Shown here: piece by piece, positions 11,658 through 23,674 of the stretch | Layout: each line of letters begins with the position of its first letter | How positions within the stretch are numbered: the first letter of the stretch is position 1 | DNA from: Gracilariopsis chorda | Taxonomy: Eukaryota > Rhodophyta > Florideophyceae > Gracilariales > Gracilariaceae | Reading direction: 5' to 3' | NCBI GenBank assembly: GCA_003194525.1 | Contig: NBIV01000361.1 | Coordinates: 1 to 64,000, forward strand | Length of the DNA: 64,000 nt | Position numbers and translations under genes: made by a program | The notes under the pieces: generated by a model | What the model saw: only the letters and a program-made list of their open reading frames with translations | Database searches by the model: none | What the model was told of the DNA's origin: nothing

Positions 11658-12430
11658 TTATGTCATGGCCAGAACTGTAATTCCTCCAAAAGAATAATAG
11701 TGTGTCTTACTTTGTGGCCGGAAGTAGGTTTCATTCAGATATCTCACACACACAAGTCTATAAAGAGGGCGGAGAAGTTCCAACAACATGTGTGCTGGAA
11801 GGTCCAGTTCTTTTGGGGGATTCAGATATACTCTACGTATGAGCTTCTGTGCGGATTGCAAGTATGCTTCACGAATTCTGTGTACCATACTCTATATCCA
11901 AGAATAGCGGCGACCGTAACGAGAATTCGGGTTTAATATTGTCTTAGATAAGGCGAATTGGGCACTAGAAAAGCTTTTTCTGGATCGTTGTGTCCTTGGG
12001 CGACAAATCTGGCTTTGAATATTTCTTCATCAGTTTCAGAATTTTTGATGGCGATCACAAAGTGGCCAGTGAGGATATTGGCCGCTTCTGACACTTCATC
12101 TTGTCTAATGACTTTCCACGTTCCGCGGGATACTAATCTTGCCAGCTCTTTTCGTTTGGCTTCACTGAATGCTGGTAGGTTCCGACGGTGATCGGAAGGA
12201 CCTACCAGTTCAGTGATTTGAACATCATAGAGTTCAAAATCACAAGGAAGTATTGTTTGGAGACAAGTATGAAGGTTGTCCATTAGTTCGTCACGATGAA
12301 AAGGTTTGACCTGCGCAATAGAATGTTGGACTATTTCACCATTGCGATTGATAAAGACTTGTTTGTTATCAATCCTTACAATGTTATAGGGTCCAGTCCT
12401 TTTTATTGGCTTTAAGTATTCTAGATACAC
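11658..12430 (-). pseudogene. C1 RT first half
   Basis: The ORF starting at 12430 begins with the C-terminal integrase tail (GPYNIVRIDNKQVFINR). It then enters the copia RT N-terminus: KRKELARLVSRGTWKVI near 12150, followed by a KARFVAQGH block near 11995. After a shift near 11935 the thread continues in the ORF from 11888 with REAYLQSAQKLIRRVYLNPP and LLELLRPLYRL, the RT fingers/palm motifs upstream of the active site. The active site itself is found only beyond the insertion, near 8310. Confidence 0.85.
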
Positions 12431-12451
12431 TAGAACTTCTTGTCCAACTTT

Positions 12452-13260
12452 CTAGCTTGTGGATGCGGCAGATGGAATGCGGTCGACAATTGCACGGCGC
12501 AAACGGAGCTCCGAAGTGATGGTTTTCATCTCAGTGCGCGCGAATTGAAGAGCTCTCATTCGCTCCTCATTATTTGGAAGTTCTGTGCTAAACGGTGGAA
12601 AGCGAGAAAGAACTCCAAATACGAGTAGTGAAGGCAAAAGTCTTTCGGAATTCATTGTATCGTTTATAACCTTGACAGCACGTCCAAGGGCTAAGGCGAT
12701 GTGGACATCAGGCTCACTGTATCGAATCTTTTGGTAGATACGACGTAAGGGTTCATGGTACCGATCACCAGTTCCAAGGAAATTATGACTTTCGACGCCT
12801 GAGAATTGTAAGGTAATTCCAGCCATGCTTGTCACCTCTTTCCATCGAGTGGATGGGAATTGTCTGGCCTTACCAAGTCTCATCCTGTCTGGATAGCCGG
12901 TGTATAATGTTGCCCAGCGACTGAGAAATGCATACCAGATTGCTTCTGTGGTTTGACTCTTTAAGTATACTGCAGAGCTGAAGTGCGTTTGTGTATGAAC
13001 AACGTGAAAAACTGGCAGTTTATCCAAGAACATAGGGTCCAAAGCAATTTCACGGTTAAATATTATCTTGCCTGGAATGGATACTTGGAAGGATTGTGGC
13101 CACTGCGTAAAACGTTGGCACGTGGCACATGATTTTTAGATACGCTCGGTGAGTGTTGTGGTCTCGGGTGTGGCATTTTCTGGCTTTTCTCGGGAGATCA
13201 AGTTGAAAAGCCTATTTGCGCTTGGATGGAAAAAGCGCATATGCATTTTTCGGAGTTCGC
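12452..13260 (-). pseudogene. C1 integrase
   Basis: The Zn-binding region (MHMRFFHPS near 13245 and CATCQRF near 13130) precedes the core. The first Asp motif is present (ALDPMFLD near 13045). The second catalytic block reads RMRLGKARQF, lacking the Asp expected in a T-D-x-G type motif. The third reads LGTGDRYHEPLRRIY near 12740, with Asp where the family has Glu. The enzyme therefore keeps one of three acidic residues as expected. One TAG breaks the frame near 13140. Confidence 0.87.
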
Positions 13261-13288
13261 TTTTGGTGTAAAGAATCTCAGAGAAGTC

Positions 13289-13650
13289 TCATTCTAAGTA
13301 CATATGACCGAATTTCCTAGTGATTGGTATCGCCCAGTTGAGCTTCTTGTTGACTAGCCTGTTGTCCACATTGTCAGCTACACGAGCCTGTAGGTCCAAA
13401 GTATCTAGACCAATAAGGAGAGGTACAGAGGCGTCAACAACGTCAGTCTTCAGTGGAAGGAAAGTGTTGCCAGGTAACGGACTGCGTACTAGCATAGTTC
13501 CTTGGCTGAAGTAAACGCCATCTCCAAATTTAAAGGCTTTGTTGGAGTGGCTCAGCTTTAATGGAATGGCTACAAGTTTACAATAAGCTTGGGCCTGTTC
13601 TTTTTATTATGGATTGTTGTGCGCCAGAATTCAGAAATGCGCCCTGAAAT
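13289..13650 (-). pseudogene. C1 aspartic protease
   Basis: Upstream in the minus frame the catalytic motif is FLNSGAQQSII near 13630, with Asn instead of Asp. The C-terminal half, VPLLIGLDTLDL near 13420 then a WAIPITRKFGHMYL block, matches the second conserved glycine region and end of copia proteases of this type. A stop and a shift separate the two halves. The substitution alone predicts loss of activity. Confidence 0.75.
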
Positions 13651-13852
13651 TCACGACGTTTTCTGTCGAGTGAACTTGTCTTCACATTGTTAGTGTCAAT
13701 AAGGTTGCAAAGAGGTGTTTGAGAACTGTAACGTGCTTGCTTTCGTGTACAAAAACGGATGATTCGAAGTGAGCCATTGGAAGACTTGTCTGGGCCTTTC
13801 TTGTTCTGCTGCTTGGGAGGAGCACTAAGGCAGAAATCGTTAGTACTCCGAG

Positions 13853-15434
13853 TTAAAAATCCTCAAGGCAGTTCGAGAGAAAGGGGTCGGTACTTTGCGT
13901 TCCAAAGTTCGACGCAAAGAATTGTTCGGAAAGATCAGAGTTTTCGTTGTCTGCATTAATATCTGCCTTGCGGTTGCAAGCCAAGAATTTTTCCGCGCTT
14001 TCGAGTTCATCGGAATCACTGGACTCTTCGAGCTGTTGGCAGATTTCATATAGGACGCATTTCAAAGCATTGTTCTGATCCTTGCAGGCATTGCGTTGCA
14101 AATATTGCACACGGCTGGCAGCATTGTTGGTCAGGTCATTGCGTTGCCTGCAATCGGCAATTACGTGTCCGAGTTTTCCACAATTCCAACAGTGAACGTT
14201 TCGTTTGTTCCTGGATTGACAAAAGGTTGCCTTTTTTGTGGAATGCTGGTGACGTACGTATCGGGATTGGCCAGCATAGAACGCTTCGCTCGTGTGAGAT
14301 GTCTGAAAATCGTCGGTGGAAAGTGAATCCAACTGAAGTCTCTTTTGATCTCGCATGCGACCGATTCTCCCTTCTTGGTCCAGTTGAATTGCGGCTTCCA
14401 ACTGACCGTAAAGTTCATGATAACTAATCAGTCCCGCATTGGCTCTGCTGCAGGCATCTCGCGCTCAGGAATACCAACTACAGAATTCTGTAAGTATTCG
14501 ATTCTGTTGCGCTCGGATCGGTTGTGGGGACAACTTCGAAATTTCTTCGTGGAGTTTCTCCAAACCGTCACCCAATGAACAGCTCTTTGAAATAAATTTT
14601 TGGATTCAAAAGTTATGTAAGTAGGCAGCAATGCGGTTCTGACGGGAAAGAGAGTTATACTCCTTTTCCATTAGTACTGAAGCTTCCCTGAAACTTCTCA
14701 CTCTGCCATCAACGTTTTGTACGTAAATATGCTTCGCGTTTCCACGCAAAAGGTGGTGTAAATATTGGAGTCGTTGATGGTTGGATAGATTGTAAACTAG
14801 AGCGGCATACTTATATTCGCTCAGAAATTCCTCCCAACATTCACCAAGCGCTTCTGAGAAGTTAGAAGATTCATCTTTGAAATGAGACGCGATATAATGA
14901 GTAGTCCTGTCTCGATTGTCTCCAAAGTTTGTAGCTCACTGTAAACGTTTTGAGGACGGCACGGCTGGCGTTGGCGATTTTTTCATCAAGACGTTTTGGA
15001 GGTGAGAGCTCACGTTGCTGCTAATCCTCGGTGTCTTCTTCTTCGTGTGCATATCTTCTGGCTTGTGTCGGGTAGGCGGAGCAGGTGCCAGCTTTGCTCG
15101 AATAAACCTATAGCAGTGAAAGCATCCTCTAAATGAGACTCCTCGAAAATAGTTTTGGCAATTCCTTTTAAGAGGTGACCGCTTTCATGTTCTGCGAGAT
15201 TAATTACACGATCTTCTAAGAACTTTGCAACTTACGCATAAGCAACCCATCACTTAAAATTGTAAACGTAAGTAGCTTATCTGGAGGATATTCAGCTCTC
15301 AGAAGTTAGACTATTTGAGCAGGCTCTGTTTGGGTATTGTTTTCCTGAATTTTCTTTATGAATTCGATAAATTGTCGTGGCTGCGGATTTGCATACCTAA
15401 CATTGCTAGTAAAATTTCCGTTAAGTGGCGGCAT
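13853..15434 (-). pseudogene. C1 gag with zinc knuckle
   Basis: The reading starts at an ATG at 15434-15432 (MPPLNGNFTSN) and moves through three frames. The central block near 14870-14640 has SEALGECWEEFLSEYKYAAL and VLMEKEYNSLSRQNRIAAY, typical helical capsid-like sequence. The nucleocapsid zinc knuckle CWNCGKLGHVIADC (residues 71-84 of the ORF from 14401) has the full C-C-H-C set. Gag packages element RNA into particles. At least five stops and three frame changes break it. Confidence 0.8.
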
Positions 15435-15589
15435 GATGACTTATACCAATTACTACTACTGTGTTTTGTATGCTAATGAAATAGTGTACTGCGTTTAACT
15501 AATTTTTACTCGTACGAAATTAGCCTAGTACTTTTGTTAAGTAATCGTAGAGTAATACGCAAAAACCAAAGTATTTATCGATTTGAATT

Positions 15590-16198
15590 TTAATTGTAAA
15601 GCACTTTGTGATGTGCTTTGCCGTTTTTGTGACGTTTCAAATGATGATGCGACTCAAATGAGCGCTTAGAGATAGCACAGTAAAGGGGAGTACGTTTGCA
15701 CTGCACGCGGTTGCGGTGTGTTTTAAACTGACAGTGGTCAAAAAAGGTTTATGCACTGTTGCATTGAACTTTGCACAACGTGCAGAAGCGTTTGGCACGT
15801 GCTTTCTTTCTTCGGTTGTAATTGGTCAGCCAAACACTTAGCTTATTCCTGCGGAGCTTCTGTATGCCACCGGTGCTCGGCTGCCCTGGCACTGGTGATG
15901 TCTGGCGGAGGCGTGGCACGGGTACCCCTTCGGCTTCAAGGTCAAAGACACTTGGCGGCTTGCGGATGGATGTAGTTGAGTGGTGACCTGGTTCTGATTC
16001 ACTTTCCACTTCTGAAGGGGTTAGATGGTTCAATATGTTCGGTCGTTGCTGATTGGTTGGTGGCGCTGGTAGTGCAGCAAGGTGGTGACGATGCGGGGAG
16101 GCTGGGTGCTCTACGGTTACCGTAGGATAGATTGGATTATAAATAAAGACAGTGCCTGGCTGTTTACGAGCCACTGTAGTCATATGCTGATTGGACAC
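15590..16198 (-). pseudogene. Protein with two U1-type C2H2 zinc fingers, broken
   Basis: The 149-codon ORF from 16198 has a Pro/Ser-rich, disordered N-terminus and a basic segment, then enters a zinc finger (FCTLCKVQCNSA). A TAA at about 15747 interrupts it. The same frame continues with FFDHCQFKTHRNRV, completing a C-x2-C ... H-x5-H finger of the U1/matrin type. A second finger, YCAISKRSFESHHHLKRH followed by KNGKAH, lies near 15650 and has Ser at the second Cys. U1-type fingers bind RNA or DNA duplexes. It lies between C1 gag and repeat A, and a TATAAAAG-like box on the minus strand near 16519 could serve it. Either a host gene or an extra retroelement ORF. Confidence 0.6.
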
Positions 16199-16367
16199 TA
16201 AAAGAATATAAATTAGAAAACATGGCTAGTTAGTAATTACGTCTTCTACGTATTGGTTAACAACGCGTAATCAGTACCAAAAGAATTTTTCAATTCTTTG
16301 GGTATCGAATGACTTACATGTTAACAGTAACACTCTGCGCATATCCACGGATAATTCCGGAATGTCT

Positions 16368-17870
16368 TGAAATAATACTTAAAAAAAAGGAGGCGGCCTA
16401 TAGCAATAGTTAGAAACGGCCCAAAAAGGAAAATTCCTTTGCTTCAACCCAAGTTGAAGTAGTTGGAGTTAAGTTGATTGAGAACAGAGACCGGGGTTGC
16501 GCTCTGTTCACTCCCTTTTATAGTAGAGAAAGGAAGACGCTACTCGTCTTCCTCGTAATAAGCTAGATGAATGCAGCAATGTATGCGGCATTGTAAGCAG
16601 GCCATGTCACCATCCTTAAGTATGGTGAGAAGGCAAGAAGCTTTCTCACCATTCCCAAGGATGGTGAGATGGTCTGGTGCATTCCTCTGTGTCTCACCGG
16701 CTGATAAGGACGGTGAGCACACCTACGTCCTCACATTAAGGTTATCAGTTGTGGCGTGGACCAGACCACAGTGGCAGGACACCACAGTTCATTTAACCTG
16801 AATTAGTACACGAGAGATTCCAGCAAGCTGACTGTTTTGGTACAGCACACCAGATAGTCTAGATCAATTGACCCTCGCACCTCATTATACAACACATCTC
16901 TCTCCTACCGACAGACATGACCCTGGGGCTGCACTCGCGGTAAGCATCGTGCAAATCCAGTGTATAGAAATGGTTTCCATCGCAAATGCAACGCATGACC
17001 ATAGTTGGTTACGAATTAATCCGAAGCGTAGTAATCCCCAAAATGTGATTCGCCCAATGAACCCAGGCTTGCGATCCGTACTACTACCACTGTCTGGTTT
17101 GCGTACCAGCCTTGGTACCTCTGCTATGCTTCGTATCCCATTGTGTGGAATTACGGACATCGGTCATTCAATGCCCAAGTGGATATCGAGAAGAACACCA
17201 TTTCCGTTACAGGTTCGCGGAATACCAATGCAGTACATGACACCTTCCCCTCTAGTCCGACGCTGACAACTGTCCGATGCACCCGATAAGAGAGGGTTGC
17301 ATTGACAGCTCCTGACGTTGGGGCTTGAAATCGTAATGATAGACGAGAGGGTGGACGTGACCGATGGCAGTGCCGGAAGCCGAGATATTCTTCAAGTCAG
17401 ACCCAGACGGTGTCTAAGTTAACCTCCGCAACCCAACGTTTGCAAGCATCGCCGGTCTACTCGGTCAGATTTGCGTAAGATTTACAGCAGGTATTTACTT
17501 TAACTGGAGGGTGAACCGATCATGCATTGTATCACACAGTACAGCAAGCGCACAACACTGGTACGGCTTTTTTTATATCTGTAACTTTCTTGGATGTCCA
17601 TTTGATTTCCGAAAATTGAGTACCTTCTCTTGCAAACAATTTTCTTGATTTCTGGACATCACTTGGATAGCGGGGAAAATCTTGGATGTGCGTCAGGTGC
17701 GTCAGGTCTATGTACGTTGTGCTTCATATATGTCGCTGGTTACTACCCGCCATGTAATATGAATGGAATCAAAGGATATACTTTCTGTGCATCATTCAAG
17801 CATCATCCTGTCTCTCTGGGTCACATATTTCCGGCAGCGCTTTTGGGAGAACGGCCCGTGGCATTATGAA
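16368..17870. repeat. Repeat A, long dispersed repeat related to 38493-39632
   Basis: Both copies begin TGAAATAATAC and share most of the next 250 bp (here 16368-16625), including a box that reads CTATAAAAGGG on the minus strand and a CTTCAACTTGGGTTGAAG-like hairpin. Similarity resumes at 17540 (ACAGTACAGCAAGC) and runs to about 17870. Copy A is about 700 bp longer in the middle. The TG start, the TATA-like box and the length suggest LTRs of one family read on the minus strand, but I found no primer-binding site, polypurine tract or CA end that proves it. Confidence 0.6.
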
Positions 17871-20800
17871 CCCAGTCTTTTGTTCTCGTACGCATGGTTA
17901 CGACCGTGGCATTTCGAAAAGTCTTCCCCTTCCAGTTCAGAGATCTCAAACTTTTCGGGATATCCAGCTACCTCAAACATCTACCTGTGCATTTCATCAC
18001 CTTCCAAGTCCAAGTTCAACCCCCAATAAAATCTATAAACTCATTGCCCATACTTTCGCGTCCCAACAGGCTGCGGCTTTTGGCATTTCTGTGACTACTC
18101 CAACCGATGATTATAAGGCCAATATCGAGTAGTTGGGTTTGGTACTATCTGTCTCCGAACTGGGATGGATCCGGAGTAGGTCCTCGACCATTGCAGAAGT
18201 CGAGCACATGCGGAATGGTTTTCAACCTCCAAATTTCAAGTGGTGTTTCTTTGGAAAAGGTAGAGTTGCCATCTCCTCCTGCTTGTCTCTTTCAAACCAC
18301 CAACATGAAACAGGGAAACACTTCAACGTTCTGGTAGCCGAGTTGGTTCTCACAATCGGACACATCATTCAGAGTTTTACTATTGCATCCTGCTGCGATT
18401 CCAAGTGACTTACCATGTTTAAGGTACAAGGACGAGCTTCCTTTCCGCAGTTTGGTCGATGTCTTTTGCGAAGCTGGTGATTCTTGTGTTGGGTTGGAGC
18501 TCAGTCCCAAAATGGCTGGTTTCCTCTCCCACTTCGACTGTAGTTCTTACATCGACCGTCAACGGTGAGGCACCGATGCGGCTTGAGAATTGGCGATTTG
18601 GAATCATAAAAGTGTTTTCCACATCATGCATTGTTTTTAGAACAACAAGTCCCTCGCTAATAATACTGAGGATCGCCTTCTCTCGTATACAGAGCAACCC
18701 ACATAGTAGCATTTGTACGAACTTCCAAAATGGTTATCCGTCCAACCTTCTCCTGCAGTTGCCTATATTGGAACTTGAGGCTTCAAAGTACCCCCTGTTT
18801 CCAAACCATTTGGACAGCTACCTCCTGCAGTTGGGGCGTGTCGGTGGCCATACAGGCTCTCGAGGCAGCCCCAACAGTGTAAATTGGAATCTGAGATCCG
18901 CACATTTAGACTTATACATCCATGGGTATTCTCCAGTTGTTCGTCACTTCTGCTTACCGACGTGGCTAATCAAATTTATCCGCCGTCTCTGTGTGAAGGG
19001 TATCTTTCATAGAGTCTCACATACCCTGGAAGAGCTTAGGGCTTACATTCAAGGGCCGAGACCTACAAATAGGGAAGGTACCAATCCTTTAGTGCATGAG
19101 ACTCCACCGCCCAGATGTTTTACCCTCAATGTGAAATCAATCTTCATGTGAATGTCAATGGTAAACAAGCTCAGTATTTTTACCTCATGGAAACCCTCCA
19201 TGCTCATTGATCTCAGCAGCTCCTACTTATGGTGGTGTTCCACCGCTTCCTACGTCCTCTTCTGCACCCATATGGACGTCCGGTCCTTTTCAACCCTTTA
19301 GATCTCTCTAGATAGCTCTTGACAGTGGTCACCCTGTTACAGCTTCCGCCATAAATGGTGCTCTCATGCGTATCAGACAGGTCTGCATCAGTCACTGTAA
19401 CCCTCCAGTTCCACGTTCTCTTCAACAAGCCTTCACTTTCCCAGGAGCTTTGATCCCCATTCGCGCTCAACCGGCTTGGTAACTTTCGGACCGATATCTG
19501 CACATACCTATACCGTTTGGTTGTTGGGGAACGTTCAATGGTGTTGGAGAACGCGTTTATCTTTGCAGGTCCGCTTCTTCACATATTAATTAGTCCTAGC
19601 ATTGGGTCCGTATGCCATTAATTAGTTGGTAGGGTGATGTTACCAGGTCCGTCCCCTTCTATTTCTGCTTCTGTTTTGTGTGACACCCCCCAGCCTCTTT
19701 GCCTACTTCTTTGGGTGTACTAGATCCAACCCGAATAGGTGTGTTGTTGTTGGTCTATTTCTCTCCTGGCCTACAGGGGCAGTTATACTTCTGCGTACCT
19801 GAGCCAAAATTCTGATAGCCATGCTGGTCCTGTTGGCAGCCATTTCGCCGCTCCCATCACTGTGGACGTCCCCTAACCAGTAGTTTGTCGTTCGTTTCAC
19901 TACTTATAAGGAAATTAATTTTGGTTTCACTGCTGAGCGTTGTGCTAGTTTTCGATCAGTCATCTTTAGTCACATACCAAGCGATTACGATCTTCAACTA
20001 CTTTCACAGTTCTTAGAGTGATGATTCCGTCGTTTACGCTTGTATGGGATGTTAAAGGTGCGCGATATACGACCAAATCATTCCAACTTATCTCGTTCAG
20101 TTGAAAATCCATATATAACGTCAGAGATGCTGCGGTCATGGCCGATGACGGGATCCATCGCAATATCCAAGGTGACCGGTGCATGGGATTTCGCAAAGAG
20201 GTTTCCTGGATAGAGTAAAGGGACCACGTTGCGCATGGTGTAACCTGGAGATATAGTCGAAGCCGCTACGATCTTCGCCACGGAAGGCAAGGGCTTCACG
20301 AGACCAGAGTCTGAGGTTATTATTTGGCCTGGAGGCTCAGAAGCCCCCAAGAGTATGTTTGGTTTCGGTAGGACCTTCGCTGTATTTTTGACCCATATGG
20401 TATTCTCCGAACCGTCCATAATTATTGTAGATGCTTGGGAGTCTGTCCGAATTGTCGTATATGGTGTAGTAGGCTTCAGTAAGAGTTCGGAAGTGATACC
20501 CTTATAAATACCGATATCTCCTTTTCTTCTGCCGGCGTTGGACGCGACACACTGGGTAGGATATCAGTGACAACTTTTTCGCCAGTTTCTACTTCGGTAA
20601 CCTGCCGCTCTTTCCGACCGTACCCTTGCCTTACTGCTGTGTAGCTTTGGTGATCTTCGCATTGGCGTGATTCAAAGTGAGCCATAATCTTTGAGAAGTA
20701 CCTTTTCTTACCTGAGCAGGTGTGGTGCGTTGGGAAAAAGTGCTCAGTATTCATTTCAAGACCAGTCCTTTGTGGTGAGAGAGATATTACTACATCAAAC

Positions 20801-22112
20801 GCGATGGTTTGTATGGTTCAGGGAAACAGCAGGTTAGATGCTCAGGTTGGGATTTGTACGTACTCATCTCAATTTGCCTCATGTTGCTCACCATAGTGTC
20901 CGCAACTCGCCAATATAGTTTTATTGAAAGAGTTTCTACCTGAAAAATGGTATGGGGGTGGGACGCTGTTGTGAATTAGTGCTTTATACCCAGAATGATG
21001 CAAATAGTTTCGAAAAGCTTCAATGCCAAGTGCGAGCCACTATCGGTAAGCAGGTAAAGCCGAGCAGGACAATGGTAGGATCAGTTAACTGAAGAAAACG
21101 ATAAGATTTCAAGAAGTCCTCTCCGGAGATAGGAACACCAACGTGGTCTTTCTGGTTGGTTACCAAGGTTGTTCCCTAGCTAGGAGTTCGTAGCTCCGTA
21201 CCTCCGAAAACTTTTTCATAGGTCTCTTCACAATTAATCGGCTTCTCAGGATATTGAAGCATGAAGTGCAACGCCCTCAGGGAGGGATTCTTGGTACTTG
21301 ATGGTTTTCCCGATATTATCGGTTGTGTAGTGTGTGTATGAACTACGCCCACAATGGTGGGTATGGACACGTGGGACACGGTTTTAGGCCAAGTGGCGGT
21401 TGGCCACAGTACTGGATGTTGCCACGAAATGTGGAGTATTTTATTTAATACTATTTATTATTTTCACACCCATTTCTGGGAAGCTAGTACTTAGTGCGAC
21501 GGCGCACTGCCGTCGCACCAGTAAACCTTCCCCAACAAGGGACCCCAACCTGGGGAATTGGCTCTAGTTGTTACCGCTTGCCCGCGTGCTCTACTCCTCC
21601 TTGGAGGGAAACGCCGTGAACCACGGGACATCTAACCCCCTTGCACATCTAAAGAGGCCCATCCTTGGGAATATAATTGTTCCAATCACATTGGTGTTTC
21701 GCCCTGTATAGGGAGTCCTGTCCACTGGCATTGCCGTATTTGTTCGTCGCTCTCGCGACTCACCCTCGCCCACTCTTCCTCCTTTTCCTTTCACTCTTCT
21801 CCTTTCCCCCTTTCAGGGTAGTACATCCCGCTACCCGCGGCCCTCGTGTGCGCGTCCGCTCACACACCCCCACTTACGTGGAAACATACCTCTACTGAGG
21901 ATCACACCCCGCTCACGCGGATATCGATTCTTTGCACTCACCTCCCTGCGCAATTCGCGACAGGTGTCCCTGGTCTTACAAACCGGCTTCGCCGTGACAC
22001 CTCTGGGAGGGCTCTACCCAACTGGGTTCACCTCTTGAGAGGAAGATCCCGAACGTCTTTCGGTGTTCTTCCCCTTTGGGGCGTTGCACCACAAAGCATG
22101 GTGCTTTATCAT
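17871..22112. other. Decayed sequence, several coding-like threads, none identified
   Basis: Minus-strand threads at 18712-18419, 20754-20476, 20419-20078 and 20196-19966 read like protein (for example DLVVYRAPLTSHTSVNDG), but I recognise no family. On the + strand a Pro/Ser-rich thread runs from 18459 to 19151. These may be gag or linker parts of older retroelements. Around 21430-21470 the DNA is AT-rich. No complete gene, RNA gene or terminal repeat was found. Confidence 0.35.
21494..21518. repeat. Perfect 10-bp inverted repeat, hairpin
   Basis: GTGCGACGGC at 21494-21503 and GCCGTCGCAC at 21509-21518 are exact complements around a 5-base loop. The hairpin is GC-rich and lies next to an AT-rich run. 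It may be part of an LTR or a 3' processing structure. No neighbouring gene explains it. Confidence 0.7.
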
Positions 22113-22388
22113 CTACCTAGTAGCTATCCAATACTTTATGCTCAAGCATGTTACATCCACAACGTCATGCTCTACAGCAGGTCGGTCATGCACCTCGTAC
22201 TCTAATTCCGACAGGCGTAACTTACATTGCGTTAACCTCCCGGAATAGTCTACAAACCCGAGTAGCCACCCTACGGCAAAACGGTTTCTCCTGAAAGCGT
22301 ACTTTGCACTATACAGTAAGGAGTGGAGCATAATCATAATCCAAAACACTGCGCGGCATTCATTTTCTGTCTGCCACAGTCTAATGGT
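22113..22388 (-). pseudogene. G6, Ty3/gypsy RNase H fragment cut off at the C2 LTR
   Basis: From 22380 leftward the minus strand reads TENECRAVFW, then GWLLGFVDYSGRLTQCKLRL and SELEYEVHDRPAVEHDVVD. This parallels the RNase H end in E1 (2225-2440: WRLRRAEFDYEVIYRP and the following ADALSR). The similarity stops exactly where the C2 LTR begins at 22389, so C2 probably integrated into this older gypsy copy. I did not find the other half beyond 28327. The final D-A-L-S motif is lost. Confidence 0.78.
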
Positions 22389-22535
22389 TGTAGCGGGGTT
22401 GTATTTCACTCCCTGGCTTCTCCTTTGACCTTTCGGGGAGGGCAGATCGGGGAGGTCAATTATTTATTTCCTCCAGTTGAAACGAGAGGACTGTACTCCA
22501 CGCACCACCTGGTGGCTAGCGTAGTTCCATCTACA
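22389..22535 (-). repeat. C2 3' LTR, 147 bp
   Basis: It reads TGTAGCGGGGTTGTATT at the left edge and ends CCATCTACA, so the termini form the TG..CA inverted ends of LTRs. It aligns without gaps to 28181-28327. It is short for a copia LTR and has no obvious TATA box. Confidence 0.82.
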
Positions 22536-22787
22536 CCGTCTCTTGAGATCAAGTCATTTAGCGCAGATTGCGACTTCTAAGATTACTAGCCACCTTAAAA
22601 ACCTATACTACAGCCAAACCATATAGGAAAAATATGTAGTCTAGGAAAAGGTATGATACTCTTGCTACCTACTATGCTTATTACAATTAAACCAATATAT
22701 CTATTTTGAATACAGAGTTGATAGAAATAAAGCAAAATTAGTGATACATTAATGTATTCAAATAATACTTACAAGGTTGTGATGATG

Positions 22788-23640
22788 TTAAATTAAACCA
22801 CAAAGCAACATCAGTCTTTTCAGCGTGTCAAAGACCACAGGCTTAGGAAATATGCCGTCAGCTTGCACTTCAGTCCTTATTGACTTTACGTCAATTACCT
22901 TGGTCTCCAGCAGCTCTTTTATGTGGTGATATTTAAGAGCAATATGCTTCTTCCTTTCCGAGACCTTTGAATTCTTCAAGATCGACATAGCAGTTGAACT
23001 TTCCGTTGGTACTGATATGCGGTACAAGTGAGGTTCATCCTCCAGGCCTGTTTCGTTGCTTAATTATCAGTAATTTCTACGCAACCAAGTTACCGTTTTT
23101 CCACAACACGATACTGCAATGATTCTGCCTCTCCGAACGACAGTGCAACAAGGGTTTGCTTTTTGGTCTTCCACATCACAGATGCTTCGTTTTCCTTTAT
23201 TAATAGTCCAATCGTAGACTTTCTCGTCTCAAGACAACCAGCCCAATCTGCGTCACAGAACGATTCAATTTGTGCTATATTATTCGCAGGAAAGCACAAG
23301 CAAAGACCCTTCGTAACCTTTAAGTATCTCAGTAATCTTTTCGCTAGCCGAACATGCTTCATGCATGGCTCATGGACTTGCCTTGCCAGAATTAAAGCGG
23401 CAAACATGATATCTGCCTTCCATGAGACCGCTAAGTACATCACATTTCCTACTAGTGTCCGGTAGTGGCCATGTACTTCAGATGAAACATGTCCTTTGTC
23501 CTTTTGACGTGCTGTAATGTCACATAAGGACGGTAATGGAGTCTGTGCAACTTCGGAGTTGGCCAGACTAATTTCTAGCAGTATCTTGTCAATATATTTG
23601 TTCTGTTGTACCTTTATTCCTTTCTTGTCTCTCATTATAT
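22788..23640 (-). pseudogene. C2 RT connection and RNase H
   Basis: The ORF from 23635 carries the copia post-palm region (NKYIDKILLEISLAN, GHYRTLVGNVMYLAVSWKAD) and the RNase H start FCDADWAGCLETRKST near 23245. After a stop near 23090 a last block from 23027 (KHIALKYHHIKELLE, then a VIDVKSIRTEVQ run) gives the RNase H C-terminus. The DADWAG acidic motif is intact. Two shifts or stops break the reading between 23090 and 23030. Confidence 0.88.
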
Positions 23641-23674
23641 CGAATCACACGAAAAGTTTTGCCTTGCCAAGAAC

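Larger units (their letters stand above)
7620..15434 (-). mobile_element. C1, decayed Ty1/copia retrotransposon interrupted by a ~3 kb insertion
   Basis: On the minus strand the order gag with zinc knuckle (15434-13853), protease (13650-13289), integrase (13260-12452), RT first half (12430-11658), then RT second half and RNase H (8560-7622) is the copia order, with integrase before RT. The gap between the RT halves, about 8.56-11.66 kb, is filled by other DNA including a + strand gypsy integrase. All three integrase acidic positions cannot be satisfied and the protease Asp is lost, so C1 is dead. No LTR pair could be matched. Confidence 0.85.
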
